From Xanthobacteraceae bacterium (GTDB lineage: Bacteria > Pseudomonadota > Alphaproteobacteria > Rhizobiales > Xanthobacteraceae): DNA of 64,000 nucleotides. The notes beneath the pieces were generated by a model. That model searched no databases. It was given only the letters and a program-made list of their open reading frames with translations, and had not been told where the DNA came from. A program made the position numbers and the translations under genes. Of the stretch, positions 31,580 through 39,690 are shown piece by piece. The first letter of the stretch is position 1; each line of letters starts with the position of its first letter. The stretch is from positions 1 to 64,000 of the forward strand of contig JARLJA010000187.1 in NCBI GenBank assembly GCA_031291445.1, in the 5' to 3' direction.

Positions 31580-32512
31580 TTATCGCCAGCGCCGATGCAG
31601 CCACAGCCACTGCTCGGGGTGCTCGCGGATCCAGCCTTCCAGCACCGAGGTCATCGCCTGCATGGTGGCCTGGACGTCGACTTCGCCGGCTGCGTCGCGC
31701 GGCGGGATGATCGCTGGCGACAGCTCGGCGCGGAAGCGCCCGCCGGGGAGCCTCACGATGCGGACCCCGTGGATCGGCACGTCGACCTGCCGGGCCATGC
31801 GGGCGAGCAGGGGATTGGCCTTGGTGGTGCGGCCAAAGAAGCTGACATCGACGCCGCGGCCGAAATACTGGTCGATCAGCATACCGACATGGACGCCGTC
31901 CTGGAGCGCGCGCGCCAGCCGCAGCGGCGCGTCCGCGGTCGTCGCGATCATGGTCCCCATGTTGACGGCGCGAATCCCCTGGATGGCGCGGTCGACGGCG
32001 GCGATGTTGGGGCGCCGAAACAGCACAGCGGAGTCGAGGCCGTAAGCCGGGCCCGCCAGCGCCGGCAGTTCCCAGTTGGCGAGGTGAGAGGCGAAGATCA
32101 GCGCGCCCCTGCCGTCGTCGCGCAGCCGCAGGAAGAGCTCCTCGGTGCCCGGCGCGAGCTCGATGCGGCTCTTTTCCGGATGGGCCGGATCGAAGTTCCA
32201 GATGTGGTCGAGGTGGGCGACTTCCGCCCCGAAGCGGCCGAGGTTTTCCCACACGCCCGCGAGAATTCGCTCGATCTCCTCGGCGCTCTTGTCGGGAAAG
32301 GCGGCACGCAGATTGGCCCGGCCGATCTTGTGCTCGGGCAGCCAGGGGCCGACACGGCGGGTGATGCGCGCGAAGGCGTCCGCGGTGCGCTGCGGGTCGA
32401 AGTAGCGTACCGCCCGCAACACCGCCACCACCAGCGCGCCGAGGAGCGCGCCGATCACGGGCTTGGTGGCGTCGCGCAGCCGCGCCTTGCCGCGGAGGAG
32501 GAAGCGTCGCAT
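31580..32512 (-). CDS. lpxXL: Lipid A very-long-chain acyltransferase, LpxL/LpxXL family
   Basis: 310 aa membrane-bound acyltransferase of the HtrB/LpxL family. The HX4E catalytic motif is HLANWE near residue 137. In rhizobia the last gene of the acpXL cluster is the enzyme that moves a C28 hydroxy fatty acid from AcpXL to lipid A; the context here (five genes of that cluster upstream, same strand) supports LpxXL over a generic lauroyl transferase. The start shares one base with the stop of the dehydrogenase gene (TGATG). Confidence 0.88.
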   Translation of the reverse strand: MRRFLLRGKARLRDATKPVIGALLGALVVAVLRAVRYFDPQRTADAFARITRRVGPWLPEHKIGRANLRAAFPDKSAEEIERILAGVWENLGRFGAEVAHLDHIWNFDPAHPEKSRIELAPGTEELFLRLRDDGRGALIFASHLANWELPALAGPAYGLDSAVLFRRPNIAAVDRAIQGIRAVNMGTMIATTADAPLRLARALQDGVHVGMLIDQYFGRGVDVSFFGRTTKANPLLARMARQVDVPIHGVRIVRLPGGRFRAELSPAIIPPRDAAGEVDVQATMQAMTSVLEGWIREHPEQWLWLHRRWR

Positions 32513-33537
32513 CAAAACTGGACGATGATCTTGCCGAAGACCTGACGGCTCTCCATGCGCTTGAGCGCGGCCGCGACGTCGTCGATCGGCACGTCGGTGT
32601 CGATCACGGGCTTCATGCCGGCAGCCATCTTGTCGAGGCTCTCGGCGATGTTGCGCATCGAGGCCCCGAACGAGCCGAAGATGCGGTACTGCTGCTGGAA
32701 CAGCTGCATCAGGTTGATCGTCGTGGTCGGCCCGGAGGTCGAGCCGCAGGTCACCAGCCGTCCGCCGCGTTTCAGCGACAGCAGCGAGCCATTGAAGGTG
32801 TCGGCGCCGACGTGCTCGAACACCACGTCGACGCCCTTCTTCTTGGTGATCTTGCGGGTCTCGTGCTCGAAACGGTCCTTGCGATAGTTGATGACGTGAT
32901 CGGCGCCCAGCGCGCGGACCCGCTCGATCTTGGAATCGTCGCCGACGGTGGTGATCACGGTGCAGCCGATCGCCTTGGCCATCATGATCGCCACGGTGCC
33001 GATGCCCGACCCGCCGGCGTGCACCAGGATCGTTTCGCCCGGCTCCAGCTTGGCGTTGTCGAACAGCATGTGCTGCACTGTGGAAAACGCGATCGGCGCG
33101 CAGGCGGCATCGCGCAGGCTGACCCCGTCGGGCACCGGGATGACCAGGCGCTCCTGCATGTTGATCCGCTCGCGCGCGAAGCCGTCGAGGTGAAATCCCA
33201 TGATTCCGGAGACGTTCTCGCAGAGATTGTCGCGTCCCTCGCGGCAGGCCTTGCAGGTGCCGCAGGTCTGCGCGCCGTACATCACGACCGGCTGGCCGAT
33301 GCGAAAACGTGTCACGCCGTCGCCCACCGCGACAATCGTGCCGGATGCCTCGGCGCCGACCGCGAGCGGCAGCTTCCGCTTCGCGAAGGCCATGCCGCGG
33401 TAGCCCCACACGTCGATATGGTTGAGCGCGATCGCCTGGACCTCGATCTGGACTTCGCCGGGACCGGGCGGCGGCGGCGCCGGCATGTCCACCACGGACA
33501 GCTGGCGGTCGGCAACGAGGGTAAGCGCGCGCATCAT
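32512..33537 (-). CDS. Zinc-binding alcohol dehydrogenase/quinone reductase of the VLCFA cluster
   Basis: 341 aa medium-chain dehydrogenase. It has the structural-zinc cysteines in CGTCKACREGRDNLC and the NAD(P) fold VHAGGSGIGTVAIMMAK. The catalytic-zinc Cys of alcohol dehydrogenases is not obvious (ALNHIDVWGYRG instead of the usual CxxD), so it may be a quinone- or enoyl-type reductase. In rhizobial clusters a gene of this kind lies between fabF1 and lpxXL and may supply the enoyl reduction or oxidation step for the long acyl chain. Tandem ATGATG start, SD AGGA. Confidence 0.85.
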   Translation of the reverse strand: MMRALTLVADRQLSVVDMPAPPPPGPGEVQIEVQAIALNHIDVWGYRGMAFAKRKLPLAVGAEASGTIVAVGDGVTRFRIGQPVVMYGAQTCGTCKACREGRDNLCENVSGIMGFHLDGFARERINMQERLVIPVPDGVSLRDAACAPIAFSTVQHMLFDNAKLEPGETILVHAGGSGIGTVAIMMAKAIGCTVITTVGDDSKIERVRALGADHVINYRKDRFEHETRKITKKKGVDVVFEHVGADTFNGSLLSLKRGGRLVTCGSTSGPTTTINLMQLFQQQYRIFGSFGASMRNIAESLDKMAAGMKPVIDTDVPIDDVAAALKRMESRQVFGKIIVQF

Positions 33538-33764
33538 GGAGGTCCTGAACTGATAAGGTCGTCTGAACTGGCTTGGCGCGTCGGTCCCGACGGCGGGACG
33601 GCTGATCAATCGACGCGCGGGCGATCGGTTAAATGCGGCATCGTCCTGCGGGTGGGGCCAATGCCCGGCGGCGGCGCGGGCCGTCCGCCTGCCAGCCGCC
33701 AGCGTATGGCCCTTTCAGTTCACGGCGTCAACCAGCCGCGGCGTCCGCGGGGGCCGTCGTTGCG

Positions 33765-35045
33765 TCAGGTCGGCTCGGCGGTGAGGATCAGCGATGCATT
33801 CTGTCCGCCGAACCCGAAAGAGTTCGACATCACCGCCGTGACCCTGGCGTCGCGGGCCTTGTTCGGCACCACGTCGAACGGAATCGCCGGGTCCGGAATC
33901 TCGTAGTTGATGGTCGGCGGAATGCGCTGATGTGCCAGCGTCAACAGTGAAAACACGGCTTCGACCGCGCCGGCCGCCGAAAGGGTGTGACCGACCATCG
34001 ACTTGTTCGACGAGACCGGAATGGTCTTGGCCAGCTCGCCGAACACCATCGAGATGCCGAGATATTCCATCTTGTCGTTTTCCGGCGTGCCGGTGCCATG
34101 CGCGTTGATGTAGTCGATGCGATCCGGTGTCATGCCCGCGTCGGCAAGGGCGTTGCGCACGCAGCCGACGATCGGCTTGCCGTCGGGGCTCGAGCGGGTG
34201 CGATGGAAGGAATCCGCGAGTTCGCCGCAGCCGGCGATGACGCCGAGGATCCTGGCGCCGCGCGCCACCGCGGCTTCGTAGCTCTCCAGCACCAGCGCGC
34301 CGGCGCCTTCCGCCATCACGAAGCCGTCGCGGTTCTTCGCAAACGGCTTGGCCGCGGCGGAGGGCGGCTCGTTCTGCGTCGACAGCGCCGACAGCAGCGA
34401 GAACCGGATCAGCGCCTCCGGGTTGACCGAACCGTCGGTCGCCACGCACAGCGTCGCATCGGCTTCGCCGCGGCGGATCGCCTCGACGCCGAGCTGGATC
34501 GCGGTGGCGCCCGACGCGCATGCGGTCGACAGCGAGATCGGCGAGCCCTTGGTGCCGAAGGTCTCGGCCAGGGTGTCGGCGACCGAGCCGAACAGGTAGC
34601 GCCGGTGATAAGCGGTAAAGCGGCCGCCCCCGGACACGCGCAGCATCTTGTCGTAGGTAATGTCGGACCGCTCGCCGGTCGCCTCGGCCACCACATGGCG
34701 CTGCGGCCATTCCAGTTCGACCGGGGCGACGGCCAGAAACAGCGGCCCCGGGAAGGCGCCCTTGGTGCCGATTCCGGCCTGGGCGATCGCCTCCGCGGCC
34801 ACCATGTCGGCCAGCCGCTCCGCCAGCGCCGTCGACGAAAACGGTTCGACGGGCACGAAGTCAACGGTACCCGCCACGGTGGTCTTCAAGCCGTCGGTCG
34901 GAAATCGTGTGATGGTGCGGATCCCGGATTGTCCCGCCACCAGCTTGGCCCAGTTGTCCGTCTTGCCGGCGGCGAGCGAGGTCGCGACCCCCATACCGGT
35001 CACCACGACGATCGGCCTTCCGGAACTGTCGCGAATTGACGTCAT
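33765..35045 (-). CDS. Beta-ketoacyl-ACP synthase, catalytic subunit (FabF1XL)
   Basis: 426 aa condensing enzyme for very-long-chain fatty acid elongation on AcpXL. The catalytic triad is complete: Cys in STACASGA, His in NAHGTGTPEND and His in SNKSMVGHTLSAAG, followed by the glycine-rich NSFGFGGQNASL end. A 227-base gap separates it from the dehydrogenase downstream, where I see no gene. The upstream neighbour (35148-36350) is a related synthase that lacks the catalytic residues, so the two may work as a pair. Confidence 0.92.
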   Translation of the reverse strand: MTSIRDSSGRPIVVVTGMGVATSLAAGKTDNWAKLVAGQSGIRTITRFPTDGLKTTVAGTVDFVPVEPFSSTALAERLADMVAAEAIAQAGIGTKGAFPGPLFLAVAPVELEWPQRHVVAEATGERSDITYDKMLRVSGGGRFTAYHRRYLFGSVADTLAETFGTKGSPISLSTACASGATAIQLGVEAIRRGEADATLCVATDGSVNPEALIRFSLLSALSTQNEPPSAAAKPFAKNRDGFVMAEGAGALVLESYEAAVARGARILGVIAGCGELADSFHRTRSSPDGKPIVGCVRNALADAGMTPDRIDYINAHGTGTPENDKMEYLGISMVFGELAKTIPVSSNKSMVGHTLSAAGAVEAVFSLLTLAHQRIPPTINYEIPDPAIPFDVVPNKARDARVTAVMSNSFGFGGQNASLILTAEPT

Positions 35046-35147
35046 CGTTTCTCCAATCGGGCCCCAGCGCCCGCCTGCGGGATCGGCCGTGGCAAACGCC
35101 GATCAGTCAAAATGGCTTCGACCCGTGGTGCGAGGCAGCAGCGGATG

Positions 35148-36350
35148 TCAAACCCACTCCACCAGCGCCATGCCTTCGCCGCGCCAGTGGCCCGCTTCGA
35201 CCACCACAATCTGGTGCGGCGCCTCGGTCATTTCAATCTCGAGGCCGGTCGGGTCGTTGGGTGGAAACAGAGCGCCGCGGGAGACCGACAGGGCGGCAAG
35301 CGCGAGACCAAGCGGAAACTGCGTTTCCATGGTGTGGCCGAACATCGTGCTGGTGGCGCGCACCGGTACATCCGGATGCTCGGCGAGGAAGGCACGCTCC
35401 TCCGAGGTGACCGGCTCAGCGCCCGTGACGCCGGTCAGGATCGCCACGTGGTCCTTGCGCGGACGCAGGCTCGCCCACTCCGCCTCGAGCGTCGCCTTGA
35501 CCGCGCCTGGCGCGCGCCGGACATGATCGGCGACGACGGCGGACAGCCGCGCGAACGGCTTGGCGCCGCGCGCCAGCGCGTGGTCCTTCGATTCGATGAC
35601 CAGGAACGCGCCGCCCGAGCCGAGCGCAAAGCCCGGATGTGCGCTGCGCGCCCATACCGGTTCGTAGTGCGATTTGAGATTGAAGTCGCCGAACTCGTAC
35701 AGCATCAGCATGTCGCGGCGCTCACCGTTATGGGCGGCACCGATCAGCGCGATATCGCTCTGTCCGGCGGCAATTCGTGCCAGCGCGATGCGGGCGGCGT
35801 CGACGCCGGCCGCTTCCTCGCCCATGAAGGTGCGCGATGAACCGGTAACGCCGTGCACGATCGCGATGTTGCCGGCGAGCAGGTTGGACAGCTGCGCGAG
35901 AAACAGCGTCGGGCGCAGGTCGTTCATCAGCCGCTCGTTGAGGAAGCCGGGAGCGACGTTGCCCTGGGACTCGGCGCTGAGAATGGCGCTGTCGACCGCC
36001 AGATCGCGTTCGCCGCCGCCGGCCGCGACGATCATGTCCATCTTCGACAGCACGGCGGTATTGCCCTTCAGCCCCGCGGAATCGAGCGCGAGCCCGGCCG
36101 CGAAGGTGCCGATGCGTTGCCACGCTTCCATCTGCCGCTGGTCACCCTTTTTCGGGATCTGGGCGTCAAAGCTGACCGGAGCCATGGGATGGATGATGAA
36201 GGGCGCGAAGCTCTTTTCGTCGACGTTGACACGGCGCTGCTCCAGCGCTTCCCAGTGGGCGTCGAGGCCGATGCCCAGCGAGGAGGCAATGCCAATTCCA
36301 GTGACCCACGCTTCCCGGCGCGGCGGTTGGGAGGACGGCGCGTCAACCAT
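35148..36350 (-). CDS. Beta-ketoacyl-ACP synthase homologue without catalytic Cys (FabF2XL)
   Basis: 400 aa protein of the ketosynthase fold. Aligned by eye with its neighbour, the Cys of the TACASG elbow is replaced by Glu (GEEAAG), and the first active-site His (NAHGTG) by Gly (LTGVTG). The second His (MFGHTM) is kept. It is full length with a normal fold pattern and is not degraded. By analogy with chain-length factors of type II polyketide systems it may be the non-catalytic partner of FabF1XL; that role is inference. It overlaps fabZ by eight bases. Confidence 0.88.
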   Translation of the reverse strand: MVDAPSSQPPRREAWVTGIGIASSLGIGLDAHWEALEQRRVNVDEKSFAPFIIHPMAPVSFDAQIPKKGDQRQMEAWQRIGTFAAGLALDSAGLKGNTAVLSKMDMIVAAGGGERDLAVDSAILSAESQGNVAPGFLNERLMNDLRPTLFLAQLSNLLAGNIAIVHGVTGSSRTFMGEEAAGVDAARIALARIAAGQSDIALIGAAHNGERRDMLMLYEFGDFNLKSHYEPVWARSAHPGFALGSGGAFLVIESKDHALARGAKPFARLSAVVADHVRRAPGAVKATLEAEWASLRPRKDHVAILTGVTGAEPVTSEERAFLAEHPDVPVRATSTMFGHTMETQFPLGLALAALSVSRGALFPPNDPTGLEIEMTEAPHQIVVVEAGHWRGEGMALVEWV

Positions 36351-36816
36351 GGGCGATCGGCTCCCGCTGCAGGCCGATCCGCTGCGCGGTGGCTTCCATG
36401 TGCTGGCGCAGGTCAGGGTTGGGGAAGGGCACGTGGCGCAGCGTCAGCGCGGCGTTGCACCTGAGCTTGCCGTCGACGGAGACCTTGGCTTCGGTCACAG
36501 CGAAGCCTGAACCGTCGTGAATGATATGGGCATCGATGGTCAGCGCCTCTCCGGGCATGACGAAGGTCCGCATCTTGGCTTCCCGGACCGCTGCGAGAAA
36601 CGGCATGCGCTCGAAATTCTGCGACGCGGTCAGGAGCCACCCGGAGGTTTGCGCCATCGCCTCGATCAGCAGCACGCCGGGCATCAGCGGATAGCCCGGA
36701 AAGTGTCCCTGGAAGATCGTGCTGGTTTGCGGGATCTGGGCGAGAACAGTGATCCGCCGCTCCTCGAGATTGAGCGCGATGATCTGGTCGACCAGCTGGA
36801 AATACTCGAGGTTCAT
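36343..36816 (-). CDS. 3-hydroxyacyl-ACP dehydratase of the VLCFA cluster (FabZ-like)
   Basis: 157 aa hot-dog-fold dehydratase. The FabZ signature is present: FQGHFPGYPLMPGVLLIEAMAQ with the catalytic His and Glu. It removes water from the 3-hydroxyacyl intermediate on AcpXL during elongation. The length fits the FabZ family and the C-terminus (RHVPFPNPDLRQHM) is a short extension. It lies ten bases after acpXL and overlaps fabF2XL, so translation is coupled. Confidence 0.9.
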   Translation of the reverse strand: MNLEYFQLVDQIIALNLEERRITVLAQIPQTSTIFQGHFPGYPLMPGVLLIEAMAQTSGWLLTASQNFERMPFLAAVREAKMRTFVMPGEALTIDAHIIHDGSGFAVTEAKVSVDGKLRCNAALTLRHVPFPNPDLRQHMEATAQRIGLQREPIAHG

Positions 36817-36826
36817 GGCGGTGGCG

Positions 36827-37108
36827 CTATGCGCCTTTCGCTGCGACCAGTTCGTCGATGCGTGCGCTGAGGTTTTTCAGAACGAAGTATTGTTCCGTGG
36901 TGGCCTTGCCGTCGTTCACCTCCTGCGTCCACTTTTCGAGCGGAAGCTTGATGCCGAAGGCCTTGTCGATCGCGAACGCGATGTCGAGAAAATCGAGGCT
37001 ATCGATCCCGAGATCGTCGATGGCGTGGCTCTCGGGGGTGATCGTGTCGCGGGGGATGTCGCAGGTCTCGGCGATGATATTGGCGACCTGATCGAATGTG
37101 GCGGTCAT
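36827..37108 (-). CDS. acpXL: Acyl carrier protein AcpXL
   Basis: 93 aa acyl carrier protein dedicated to very-long-chain fatty acids of lipid A. The phosphopantetheine serine lies in [18 protein letters not shown]. The [11 protein letters not shown] segment in the C-terminal half and the extra length over the house-keeping AcpP (about 78 aa) are typical of AcpXL. First gene of the cluster acpXL-fabZ-fabF2-fabF1-adh-lpxXL on the minus strand; the promoter must lie in 37109-37272. Confidence 0.94.
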   Translation of the reverse strand: MTATFDQVANIIAETCDIPRDTITPESHAIDDLGIDSLDFLDIAFAIDKAFGIKLPLEKWTQEVNDGKATTEQYFVLKNLSARIDELVAAKGA

Positions 37109-37272
37109 TACTAACCCTTTGATATATTTCAGATAAGCGCCATATGCGGGCATTTCCGGGGAGACCGGGCGCGCCGGGTCAGCCACCCCCCGTGGCCAAA
37201 GCTGTCTGCCCGTATATCGGAGCGGTGGGCCGAGTTCAATGCCAGCGGGTGTCCGGCCGCTGACGGCGGTTG

Positions 37273-37788
37273 TCAGATGTGTTCCCCGATGTGGTCGCCG
37301 AACTGCCGGTTCGGCGTAGACGGCATCGTCGGTGCGTTCAGGGCGCGTTGACAATCGGGCCGGCCGGCCAGAAGGCATGCCTGGGTCCGCCGGAGGTCCC
37401 GGATCGTGGTTGCGAGCCAGACGCCTGCGCCGGTCAGGAACAGGACGAAAAACAGCGCGGCAAAATTGAGGACCATGCGCTGGCGATAGTCGACTGCCTC
37501 GGCGTGGTCGCGGAACCCGAACACGCGATGCACAGGTCCGCGGCCGCCGAGAGTCGGGACCGGCTGGGGGGACGCGCGACGCGGGTCCGGCGCCAAGGTG
37601 ACCGGAGAAATGGCGATCGGAGGATTCGCGAACGGCTTGCAGGTCGCAGATGGTCTTGCCACGGGCGATCCTGAAAGAGACGCGTTTGCGAGTGACGTGC
37701 TCGCGAGAGGCGCTTTTGCGACACTTCGCGGCCGGAACGGAATAACGCGGCGATCGCCATCTGTCGCTATCGGCTGCTGACTTGGCAT
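37273..37788 (-). CDS. Hypothetical protein with one membrane helix
   Basis: 171 aa from ATG 37788 ([21 protein letters not shown]). The first 95 residues are low-complexity Ala/Pro/Ser. One hydrophobic helix follows at about 107-127 ([21 protein letters not shown]), then a short part with two cysteines ([16 protein letters not shown]) that could form a disulfide in the periplasm. It lies upstream of acpXL on the same strand with a 164-base gap. I do not recognise a family. Confidence 0.65.
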   Translation of the reverse strand: MPSQQPIATDGDRRVIPFRPRSVAKAPLASTSLANASLSGSPVARPSATCKPFANPPIAISPVTLAPDPRRASPQPVPTLGGRGPVHRVFGFRDHAEAVDYRQRMVLNFAALFFVLFLTGAGVWLATTIRDLRRTQACLLAGRPDCQRALNAPTMPSTPNRQFGDHIGEHI

Positions 37789-38320
37789 GGCTGAAGCCCT
37801 AGGCGTGAGGCAAAACGCTAGCATAGGCGTTCGCCACGTTCCACCGAAACACCGGCGATCGGAGCCGGGAGACTGGTTTCATCAACAGCTCTGGCGTCCG
37901 AGGCGGGAAAGTCGCGGTAATCGACTCCGGTGCGGTCGCGATCATCGATGCGGAGGATACCGGCATAACGGTGTCCCTGGAGTAACTGTCCCGGGAGGTC
38001 TTGCGGGCGTGAATGTCCTGCGTTGCGTTCTCATCAAGGCTGGCGCCCGGCAGCACGACAACGCGCCGCCCTTCGCCGGGGTTTCAGATTTGATCACCCA
38101 CAACCATGCGACGGTATGGCTGGCGTGGTCGCGCCGGTCGGGACCGCCCTCGTCGGGGATATTTCGTGCGCAGCCGCAAATCCCGGTCCGTCATCCCGTG
38201 TCGTTCAATGGGGACCCCAGGTCGCCGGAGCTCCCTTTCGCGCCGAAATGGTCTAAGCTTGCCGACGTTGCGACAGACCTGTTATTGCCGCGTGTTCGAT
38301 TGATCCGGAGGAGCTCCTGC
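37789..38320. other. Long intergenic region with a coding-like fragment
   Basis: 532 bases between a minus-strand and a plus-strand gene. Within it, an open frame at 37827-37985 (+) has no start codon but ends in a natural-looking stretch (GGKVAVIDSGAVAIIDAEDT, then GITVSLE and a stop). It may be the tail of a decayed gene. I found no tRNA, terminator or operator consensus in the rest. GGAGGAG before 38321 is the ribosome binding site of the next gene. Confidence 0.4.
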
Positions 38321-38944
38321 ATGGCAAACAAACGTGAGCCCATCGTCAAACCCGTTCCGATCCTGTCCCTGAAGCCGACCCAGCTCACGGTGGGCATGCG
38401 CGAGGTCAGGGAGAAGCGGAAGGTCTGGCGCGAGCACAAGCCCAAGAAGCGGGCCGAGGTTCTGGGCCGGCACATGATTCCGGTCGTGGTCGGACCGGGC
38501 GGCGAGCATTACGTCATCGATCACCACCATCTGGCACGGGCGCTGCACGACGAGGGCATCAAGGATGTGCTGATCACGGTGGTGGCGGATCTCAGCCTGG
38601 TCGATCGCGCCCTGTTCTGGAACGCGATGGACGGCCATCGCTTCGTCCATCCCTACGACGCCAAGGGCGTGCGCCAGCGCTATGACAAGCTGCCCAAGAG
38701 CATCGTGGGCCTCAAGGACGACCCCTACCGCAGCCTGGCCGGCGAACTGCGGCGTGCCGGCGGTTTCGCCAAGGACACCACGCCGTTCAGCGAGTTCATG
38801 TGGGCGGACTTCCTGCGCCGCCGAATTCCCCGCAAGACCGTGGAAAACAACTTCGCCAAGGCGATGGAGCGCGCGCTGTCGTTCGGCCGCAGCAAGGACG
38901 CGATCTATCTGCCGGGCTGGTGCGGCCCGTCTTCGGAGGACTGA
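38321..38944 (+). CDS. ParB-like nuclease-domain protein (ParBc_2 type)
   Basis: 207 aa. The core segment LKPTQLTVGMREVREKRKVW...IPVVVGPGGEHYVIDHHHLARAL resembles the putative ParB-like nuclease family (PF08857), with a run of three histidines in the ParB-type motif. It is not the chromosome-partition ParB, which is longer and has a helix-turn-helix. The exact role is unknown. ATG 38321 follows a strong GGAGGAG. Monocistronic as far as visible. Confidence 0.8.
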   Translation: MANKREPIVKPVPILSLKPTQLTVGMREVREKRKVWREHKPKKRAEVLGRHMIPVVVGPGGEHYVIDHHHLARALHDEGIKDVLITVVADLSLVDRALFWNAMDGHRFVHPYDAKGVRQRYDKLPKSIVGLKDDPYRSLAGELRRAGGFAKDTTPFSEFMWADFLRRRIPRKTVENNFAKAMERALSFGRSKDAIYLPGWCGPSSED

Positions 38945-39004
38945 GGCCGGCAGGCGGTTTGGCGCGGGTCGTACGGTCGGTGCCGCCGCGCCGTGCCGTT
39001 CGCG

Positions 39005-39583
39005 TCAAGCCTTGGGCACGCGGCCCATCAGGTAGAACTCGGCGTTCGGCATCATGTTGATGACGTTGGCCATCCGGTTCGACAGCCCGAAGAACGCGGC
39101 GATCGCCGCGATGTCCCAGATCTCGTCGGTGCTCAGGCCATGCTGTTCGAGTGTCGCGAAATCCGGCTCGCCGATGCGGTGGGACTCGGCGGTGACCTTG
39201 ACCGCGAAATCGAGCATGGCGCGTTGCCGCGGCGTGATGTCGGCCTTGCGGTAATTGACCGCGATCTGGTCGGCGAGCAGCGGCTGCTTGGCGCGGATCC
39301 GCAGCACGGCGCCGTGGGCGACCACGCAATAGAGGCATTGATTGACCGCGCTGGTCGCCACCACAATCATCTCGCGCTCGGCCTTGGTGAGACCGGTGTC
39401 CTTCTCCATCAGGGCGTCGTGGTAGGCGAAGAAGGCGCGGAATTCCTCGGGGCGCTGCGCCAGCTTGAGGAAGACGTTGGGCACGAAGCCGGCCTTTTCC
39501 TGCACGCCGAGGATTCGGGTGCGGATGTCCTCGGGCAGCGCGTTGATGTCGGGAGCGGGAAAGCGGTCGGCTGGGTGCGTCAT
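39005..39583 (-). CDS. Peroxidase-related AhpD-like protein (carboxymuconolactone decarboxylase fold)
   Basis: 192 aa. The AhpD-type redox motif CxxC-x3-H is present (CLYCVVAH at about 83-90), so thiol peroxidase activity is likely. The ERFRR-like front and NRMANVINMMPNAEFYLMGR end match the uncharacterised peroxidase-related group. It was probably called carboxymuconolactone decarboxylase in older annotations, a reaction not supported here. A 107-base gap separates it from the HerA-like gene upstream on the same strand. Confidence 0.88.
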   Translation of the reverse strand: MTHPADRFPAPDINALPEDIRTRILGVQEKAGFVPNVFLKLAQRPEEFRAFFAYHDALMEKDTGLTKAEREMIVVATSAVNQCLYCVVAHGAVLRIRAKQPLLADQIAVNYRKADITPRQRAMLDFAVKVTAESHRIGEPDFATLEQHGLSTDEIWDIAAIAAFFGLSNRMANVINMMPNAEFYLMGRVPKA

Positions 39584-39690
39584 CGGTCGGATCCGTGGGC
39601 TTCAAGGTTCGGTACGACCGACCATCCGACCAAATGCCGGCCGCGATCAAGAGGAGATTGCGGGAGCCAGAGGTGCGCCGTCGCGCCGGG

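Noticed and set aside
37109-37272. A FixK/FNR-like box before acpXL
   Set aside because: TTGAT at about 37118 is not followed by a matching half-site at the right spacing (only partial TTCAG), so the palindrome is not supported.
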